Of a DNA stretch of 9,282 nucleotides, positions 5,087-9,282 are shown one piece after another; the stretch's first letter is position 1, and the number at the start of each line of letters is the position of its first letter. Below the pieces are notes generated by a model. It made no database searches and was not told the DNA's origin. It saw only the letters and a list, made by a program, of their open reading frames with translations. The DNA is from Flavobacterium sp. (lineage in GTDB: Bacteria > Bacteroidota > Bacteroidia > Flavobacteriales > Flavobacteriaceae). The translations under genes were made by a program, and so were the position numbers. The stretch is taken from contig DMHA01000308.1 in NCBI GenBank assembly GCA_003449615.1, forward strand, positions 1 through 9,282. The letters run 5' to 3'.

Positions 5087-7276
5087 ATGGCAACATTACG
5101 TTTTCAAGCTTTAAAAGAAGCTTCAAACAGAAAACCAGTTCTCTTCGAGGAGACTGATAAAAAATCTATTCTTTTTGGTTCAAATGTTTTTAATGAAAAA
5201 GCAATGAAGCAATATTTGACTTCCGATGCGTTAAAAGCCGTACAAGGCGCTGTGTTGAATGGTACTAAAATAGAAAGAAAATTAGCCGATTATATTGCCA
5301 TGGGTATGAAAGAATGGGCTTTGTCTAAAGGCGTAACCCATTACACCCATTGGTTTCAACCACTAACAGGTAGCACTGCCGAAAAACACGATGCTTTCTT
5401 TGAAACTTCTTATGATGGTAGCAATCCTGTCGAAAAATTTGGAGGCGGACAATTGGTACAACAAGAGCCCGATGCATCTAGTTTTCCCAATGGTGGTATT
5501 AGAAACACTTTCGAGGCAAGAGGTTATACTGCTTGGGATCCCACTTCTCCAGCTTTTATTTATGGTACGACTTTGTGTATTCCAACGGTTTTTATTTCCT
5601 ATACTGGAGAAGCATTAGATAATAAAATACCCTTATTGAGAGCCTTATCCGCCATTGATGAAGCCGCTACAGATATTTGTAAATTTTTTGATAAAAATGT
5701 AAAGAAAGTTACCGCAACCCTTGGCTGGGAGCAAGAATATTTCTTGATTGACAGTGCATTAGCCAATTCTCGTCCCGATATTTTGATGACAGGAAGAACG
5801 TTGTTAGGTCACACCTCGGCCAAGGGACAACAATTAGATGATCATTATTTTGGTTCCATTCCCACTCGTGCTTTGACTTATATGCGCGATTTAGAGCAAG
5901 AATGTATGTTACTCGGAATTCCTGTAAAAACCCGTCATAACGAAGTGGCACCCAATCAATTTGAGTTGGCTCCTATTTTTGAAGAAACAAATCTTGCAGT
6001 AGATCATAATTGTTTGTTGATGGATGTGATGCAAAAAGTAGCAGAATGCCATGATTTGAAAGTATTATTACACGAAAAACCATTCAAGGGAGTTAACGGT
6101 TCAGGAAAACACAATAACTGGTCATTGGCCACTGATACTGGTGTAAACTTGTTAAGTCCTAGCAAAACACCAATGAGTAATTTGCAATTTTTAGCGTTCT
6201 TTATCAACACTATCAAAGCGGTAAATGATTACGAAACCTTATTGAGAGCAGCCATTGCAACAGCTAGTAACGATCATCGATTGGGTGCCAATGAAGCGCC
6301 ACCAGCTATTATTTCAGTATTTATTGGAGAACAACTGACCAAAGTTATGGCAGAATTAGAAGGTGTAACCGATGGCAAATTATCGCCAGAAGAAAAAACC
6401 GATTTAAAATTAAATGTTGTGGGGAAAATTCCAGAAGTAATTTTGGATAATACCGACAGAAACAGAACTTCACCATTTGCCTTTACGGGAAATAAATTTG
6501 AGTTCAGAGCGGTGGGTTCTTCGGCAAACTGTTCGAATGCCATGACAACTTTGAATACTATTGTTGCCAAACAATTGAAAGATTTCAAAATTGAAGTCGA
6601 TAATCTAATAGACAACAAAGGGTTGAAAAAAGACGAAGCTATTTTTAATGTGTTGAGAGAATACATCAAAGTTTCTAAAAAAATCCTTTTCGAAGGCGAT
6701 GGTTACAGCGATGCTTGGGAAAAAGAGGCTGCCAAAAGAGGTTTGAGCAACTTCAAAACGACTCCAGAAGCACTCAAAGCAAGAGTTTCTAAACAAGCTT
6801 TGAACTTGTTTTCAGAAATGGGAATCTTGAATCAAATAGAAATGGAAGCCCGTTATGAAATTGAATTGGAGGAATATACCAAGAAAATCCAAATCGAAGG
6901 CAGGGTTTTAGGCGATCTTTCCATCAATCATGTTATTCCAACGGCGATTCGATACCAAAATACTTTAATCGAAAATGTGAAAGGTTTGAAGGACATTTTT
7001 GGCGATGAATTTAAAGCATTGGCCAAAGAACAAATTACAATTATTCGTGAAATTTCGGGTCATATCGAAGGAATCAATTCAAAAGTAGAAGCGATGACCA
7101 ACGAAAGAAAAATTGCCAACCATTTGGGAACTGCCCACGAAATGGCAGAGGCCTATTGCAACAAAGTGAAACCCTATTTCGAAGAAATCAGAAACCACTG
7201 CGATAAACTAGAATTATTGATTGACGACGAAATCTGGACATTGACCAAATACAGAGAATTATTGCTTACGAAATAA
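5087..7276 (+). CDS. glnN: Glutamine synthetase, type III
   Basis: This is a large cytosolic glutamine synthetase of 729 residues, the usual GSIII size, first known from Bacteroides fragilis. Numbered from ATG 5087, it shows the GSIII-specific N-terminal part with THWFQPLTGSTAEKHDAF, then QEPDASSFPNGGIRNTFEARGYTAWD. The catalytic signatures are LGWEQEYFLID (Glu215 and Glu217), RHNEVAPNQFELAP, KGVNGSGKHNNWS (335-346) and the late FTGNKFEFRAVGSSANCSNAM. A long charged helical C-terminal region follows, another GSIII trait. The frame is open from TTG 5066 (seven more residues), but that TTG is inside a good -7 box. MATLRFQALKEASNRKP is the expected N-terminus, so ATG 5087 is chosen. It is transcribed away from the type II gene; two glutamine synthetases of different classes probably serve different nitrogen states, which is inference. 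Confidence 0.96.
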   Translation: MATLRFQALKEASNRKPVLFEETDKKSILFGSNVFNEKAMKQYLTSDALKAVQGAVLNGTKIERKLADYIAMGMKEWALSKGVTHYTHWFQPLTGSTAEKHDAFFETSYDGSNPVEKFGGGQLVQQEPDASSFPNGGIRNTFEARGYTAWDPTSPAFIYGTTLCIPTVFISYTGEALDNKIPLLRALSAIDEAATDICKFFDKNVKKVTATLGWEQEYFLIDSALANSRPDILMTGRTLLGHTSAKGQQLDDHYFGSIPTRALTYMRDLEQECMLLGIPVKTRHNEVAPNQFELAPIFEETNLAVDHNCLLMDVMQKVAECHDLKVLLHEKPFKGVNGSGKHNNWSLATDTGVNLLSPSKTPMSNLQFLAFFINTIKAVNDYETLLRAAIATASNDHRLGANEAPPAIISVFIGEQLTKVMAELEGVTDGKLSPEEKTDLKLNVVGKIPEVILDNTDRNRTSPFAFTGNKFEFRAVGSSANCSNAMTTLNTIVAKQLKDFKIEVDNLIDNKGLKKDEAIFNVLREYIKVSKKILFEGDGYSDAWEKEAAKRGLSNFKTTPEALKARVSKQALNLFSEMGILNQIEMEARYEIELEEYTKKIQIEGRVLGDLSINHVIPTAIRYQNTLIENVKGLKDIFGDEFKALAKEQITIIREISGHIEGINSKVEAMTNERKIANHLGTAHEMAEAYCNKVKPYFEEIRNHCDKLELLIDDEIWTLTKYRELLLTK

Positions 7277-7368
7277 TTTGAATTAGGATAAAATGTAATT
7301 TTTTTTAAATTATGCCAACTAGGTTCATTGGAAAAATCTGTAAATTATATAAGAAATAAATAGAAAAA

Positions 7369-7393
7369 TGTAATAGTTAAAAATCCTATTACA
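7369..7393 (-). terminator. Weak candidate terminator for minus-strand transcripts
   Basis: TGTAATAG (7369-7376) and CTATTACA (7386-7393) form a perfect 8-bp stem with a 9-nt loop. Read on the minus strand, the stem is followed by TTTTT and a further T-rich stretch. The stem has only two G-C pairs. It lies 33 bp beyond the stop of the small frame at 7426 and could end that transcript or a long der transcript. Confidence 0.3.
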
Positions 7394-7425
7394 GCTTACT
7401 TTCGTGTTTTCGTCAATGAGACACC

Positions 7426-7584
7426 CTAGAAATATTTATTAATAATTTGAACTAACTGATTTTGATATTCGTCCATTTTTAGAGATATTTTAGTGGTGTG
7501 CAGTGATTCTGGTAATGTGATTCTTCCATTTGAAATTAATGGCGATGTAAAAGCACTCAATTTGTTTATTTGGTTATGGTGCAT
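7426..7584 (-). CDS. Possible small protein, 52 residues, unrecognised
   Basis: This frame runs from ATG (7582-7584 on +) to TAG (7426-7428). A TAA codon comes immediately before the ATG, so this is the only start. The peptide begins MHHNQINKLSAF and ends with an amphipathic-looking MDEYQNQLVQIINKYF. The stretch NGRITLPESL faintly recalls AbrB-type DNA-binding antitoxins but is too short to claim. Upstream on the minus strand is AATCTTTG (7665-7672), one base off the -7 consensus. The leader just before the ATG is A-rich, and a weak terminator follows the stop. It could equally be the untranslated tail of der or a gene remnant. I do not recognise a family. Confidence 0.25.
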   Translation of the reverse strand: MHHNQINKLSAFTSPLISNGRITLPESLHTTKISLKMDEYQNQLVQIINKYF

Positions 7585-7740
7585 TTAGCTTTTTTTTAAC
7601 CTAATAAAAATTAAATTTCATCCATTTTTATTGAAATCAAAATCAAGGTGTAAAGTCCAAAAAGCAAAGATTTTGTTATGAAGTAACCCTTATCGAAAGA
7701 TAAAAATGAAGCCAAACCCCGCCGTGTAAGAGCCTATAGT

Positions 7741-9051
7741 CTATTTCTCTCTAATATAAATATCTATTGGAACGCCCGAAAAATCCCAATTTTCACGGAT
7801 TTTATTTTCAAGATAGCGTTTGTAAGGTTCCTTTACGTATTGTGGCATATTGGCAAAAAACACAAACTGTGGCGTCAATGTGGGCAACTGCATACAATAT
7901 TTAATTTTTACATATTTTCCTTTGGTAGCTGGCGGCGGATAGGCTTCGATTACTTTCAACATAAATTCGTTGAATTTTGAAGTCGCAATCCGTTGTTTTC
8001 TATTTTCGAAAACCTGAACTGTGGCTTCCAAAGCTTTCAACAAACGTTGTTTGGTCAAAGCAGATACAAAAAGAATAGGCACATCGGTAAATGGCATTAA
8101 TTCTTCTCTGATTTTAGCTTCGTAATCCCGGGTTGACATCGTGTCTTTTTCGACCAAATCCCATTTGTTAACCAAAATCACAACTCCTTTTCTATTTTTT
8201 TCGGCCAACCAAAAAATGCTTTGGTCTTGACCTTCAAATCCGCGAGTAGCGTCAATAACCAAAATACAAATATCGGCGTGTTCAATGGCACGAACAGAAC
8301 GCATCACGGAATAAAACTCCAAATCTTCTTTCACTTTCGCTTTACGACGAATTCCGGCGGTATCCACCAAGTTGAATTCGAATCCAAAACGGTCAAATTT
8401 CGTATCAATGGCATCACGAGTGGTACCCGCAATGTCTGTAACCATAAAGCGTTCTTTGCCTATCAAAGCATTTATAAAACTCGATTTTCCAGCATTAGGG
8501 CGACCCACAACCGCAAAACGAGGTAAAACCACTTCTTCTTGAACTGGCTCTGGTTTCACTGGAAAAGCATCAATTACGGCATCCAATAAATCGCCTGTTC
8601 CGCTTCCGGAAATACTGGCAAAAGTGTAAAAATCGCCCAAACCCAAGTTGTAAAACTCAAGAGCATCTTTCTCTCGCATGGCATTATCTACCTTATTAAC
8701 AGCCAATAAAACGGGTTTTTTAACCTTACGCAACAATCTAGCCACCACATCATCCATAGGAGTAATACCTTCTTCGACATCAACTACAAAAATAATGACA
8801 TCGGCTTCGTCAATAGCAAGTTCTACTTGTTTGCGGATTTCGCCTTCAAAAACATCATCCGATCCACGAACATAACCACCCGTATCAATCACCGAAAATT
8901 CCTTTCCGTTCCATTCGCTTTTTCCGTAATTCCTGTCACGGGTCACGCCCGAAACCGAATCTACAATAGCTTCTCTTCTTTGTATCAGCCTATTAAAAAG
9001 GGTTGATTTCCCTACATTAGGTCTTCCTACTATCGCAACAATGTTATTCAT
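7741..9051 (-). CDS. der: GTPase Der (EngA), ribosome assembly factor
   Basis: Der is an essential double GTPase that helps mature the 50S ribosomal subunit. The 436 residues match the family. The first G domain has GRPNVGKST (9-17), TRDR (37-40), DTGG (56-59) and NKVD (119-122). The second has GRPNAGKSS (183-191), a TTRD switch (210-213), DTAG (230-233), NKWD (295-298) and the G5 SAL. A C-terminal KH-like domain (from about 350) ends in [13 protein letters not shown], close to the usual Der C-terminus. All nucleotide-binding motifs are intact. The start [15 protein letters not shown] puts the first P-loop at the usual distance. It has its own -7 box and a leader rich in 7-bp repeats. It is divergent from an unidentified gene at the window edge. 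Confidence 0.98.
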   Translation of the reverse strand: MNNIVAIVGRPNVGKSTLFNRLIQRREAIVDSVSGVTRDRNYGKSEWNGKEFSVIDTGGYVRGSDDVFEGEIRKQVELAIDEADVIIFVVDVEEGITPMDDVVARLLRKVKKPVLLAVNKVDNAMREKDALEFYNLGLGDFYTFASISGSGTGDLLDAVIDAFPVKPEPVQEEVVLPRFAVVGRPNAGKSSFINALIGKERFMVTDIAGTTRDAIDTKFDRFGFEFNLVDTAGIRRKAKVKEDLEFYSVMRSVRAIEHADICILVIDATRGFEGQDQSIFWLAEKNRKGVVILVNKWDLVEKDTMSTRDYEAKIREELMPFTDVPILFVSALTKQRLLKALEATVQVFENRKQRIATSKFNEFMLKVIEAYPPPATKGKYVKIKYCMQLPTLTPQFVFFANMPQYVKEPYKRYLENKIRENWDFSGVPIDIYIREK

Positions 9052-9058
9052 AATCTAA

Positions 9059-9086
9059 TTTTAGATTTTAGATTTTAGATTTTAGA
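9059..9086. repeat. Four tandem TTTTAGA heptamers in the der leader
   Basis: Four exact copies of TTTTAGA (TCTAAAA in the der direction) lie end to end, followed by TTT. The array begins 8 bp from the der start codon and lies wholly within the predicted 5' leader. A perfect short tandem array of this kind can gain or lose units by slippage. Confidence 0.95.
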
Positions 9087-9148
9087 TTTCGCACTACCAA
9101 AATCTTAATTCTTTAAAAATCTAAATAATATGGCATTTTAATTTTTTG

Positions 9149-9156
9149 CAAAGGTA
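9149..9156 (-). promoter_or_regulatory. Promoter of der (-7 box with possible -33 box)
   Basis: On the minus strand it reads TACCTTTG followed by CA, an exact TAnnTTTG match. A TTG (9176-9178 on +, as CAA) lies 19 bp further upstream, at the expected -33 distance. The predicted leader is about 90 bases. This is the best promoter candidate in the window. Confidence 0.65.
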
Positions 9157-9187
9157 GTGCTTAATACCATACTATCAATTTTTTTAC

Positions 9188-9194
9188 TAATTTG
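9188..9194 (+). promoter_or_regulatory. Weak -7 box for the gene at the right edge
   Basis: TAATTTG followed by CA lacks one spacer base of the TAnnTTTG consensus. It lies 38 bp before the ATG at 9233 and is divergent from the der promoter. No -33 box is seen. Confidence 0.25.
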
Positions 9195-9232
9195 CAGTGC
9201 TTTTAATCAATTCGAACCTAAAGAATACTATT

Positions 9233-9282
9233 ATGGATGCCAATAATGAAATTAGACTTCGCTTGCGTTTTTACAAAGATGT
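9233..9282 (+). CDS. Start of an unidentified gene (3' end outside window)
   Basis: Only the first 16 codons plus two bases are present. They begin MDANNEIRLRLRFYKD, after an A-rich leader without a Shine-Dalgarno site. The residues look like a soluble protein start, with no signal peptide. It is divergent from der across 181 bp, with a weak -7 box upstream. I cannot assign a family from so short a fragment. Confidence 0.6.
   Translation, partial: MDANNEIRLRLRFYKD

Larger units (their letters stand above)
7277..7740. other. 464-bp intergenic region between convergent glnN and der
   Basis: It contains a possible 52-codon minus-strand frame (7426-7584) and a weak minus-strand terminator (7369-7393), listed separately. 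A small TTATC-GAAA-GATAA hairpin lies at 7690-7703 without a T-tract. A 40-codon frame on the + strand (about 7466-7588) overlaps the minus-strand frame but has no ATG. No strong terminator for glnN is seen. Confidence 0.6.

Noticed and set aside
4975..5157. 60-codon + strand frame overlapping the glnN start
   Set aside because: It begins with TTG in the promoter region and overlaps the first 71 bases of glnN in another frame. The conserved GSIII N-terminus favours the glnN frame.
7466..7588. 40-codon + strand frame containing GNVILPFEINGDVKALNLF
   Set aside because: It has no ATG and starts right after a stop. It overlaps the better-supported minus-strand small frame, so it is probably its mirror image or chance.
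7690..7703. TTATC-GAAA-GATAA hairpin as a der terminator
   Set aside because: The stem is only 5 bp and on the minus strand the T-tract precedes the hairpin instead of following it.

Overview
The window looks like a chromosomal segment from a Flavobacterium-like member of the Bacteroidota. The DNA is AT-rich and start codons follow A-rich leaders instead of Shine-Dalgarno sites. Most intergenic regions hold a Bacteroidota-type -7 box (TAnnTTTG). The gene content also fits: separate proline dehydrogenase and P5C dehydrogenase genes, a type II and a type III glutamine synthetase side by side, a TerC/Alx membrane protein and the GTPase Der. The assignment rests on promoter style and protein families read by eye, not on a database search.

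Layout. Bases 1-344 are the 3' end of a proline dehydrogenase gene on the + strand. It is followed 84 bp later by pruA (429-2054, +), so the two steps from proline to glutamate lie in tandem. A 688-bp gap (2055-2742) separates pruA from the convergent TerC-family gene (2743-3687, -). This gap holds a symmetric nest of inverted repeats (about 2292-2658), the most unusual structure in the window. Upstream of the TerC gene on the same strand is a type II glutamine synthetase gene (3876-4889, -) with a clear intrinsic terminator at its 3' end. Divergent from it is glnN, a type III glutamine synthetase (5087-7276, +). A 464-bp gap (7277-7740) follows; it may hide a 52-codon minus-strand gene with a weak terminator. 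Then comes der (7741-9051, -). The first 16 codons of an unidentified + strand gene (9233 onward) close the window.

How the genes work together. Proline dehydrogenase and PruA oxidise proline to glutamate, and the two unrelated-subfamily glutamine synthetases convert glutamate plus ammonia to glutamine. Most of the window can therefore be read as a glutamate/glutamine node. This is inference from gene content; nothing seen here proves co-regulation. The TerC-family protein (probably metal, perhaps Mn2+, homeostasis) and Der (ribosome assembly) are unrelated housekeeping functions.

Non-coding structure. Both the TerC-family gene and der have a good -7 box followed by a leader largely made of 7-bp-period tandem repeats. 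The convergent pruA/TerC gap carries a REP/MITE-like element. I found no CRISPR array, tRNA, rRNA, phage gene or transposase gene. The window is mainly ordinary core metabolism; the repeat element, the heptamer leaders, the glutamine synthetase pair and the possible small gene are the parts worth a second look.
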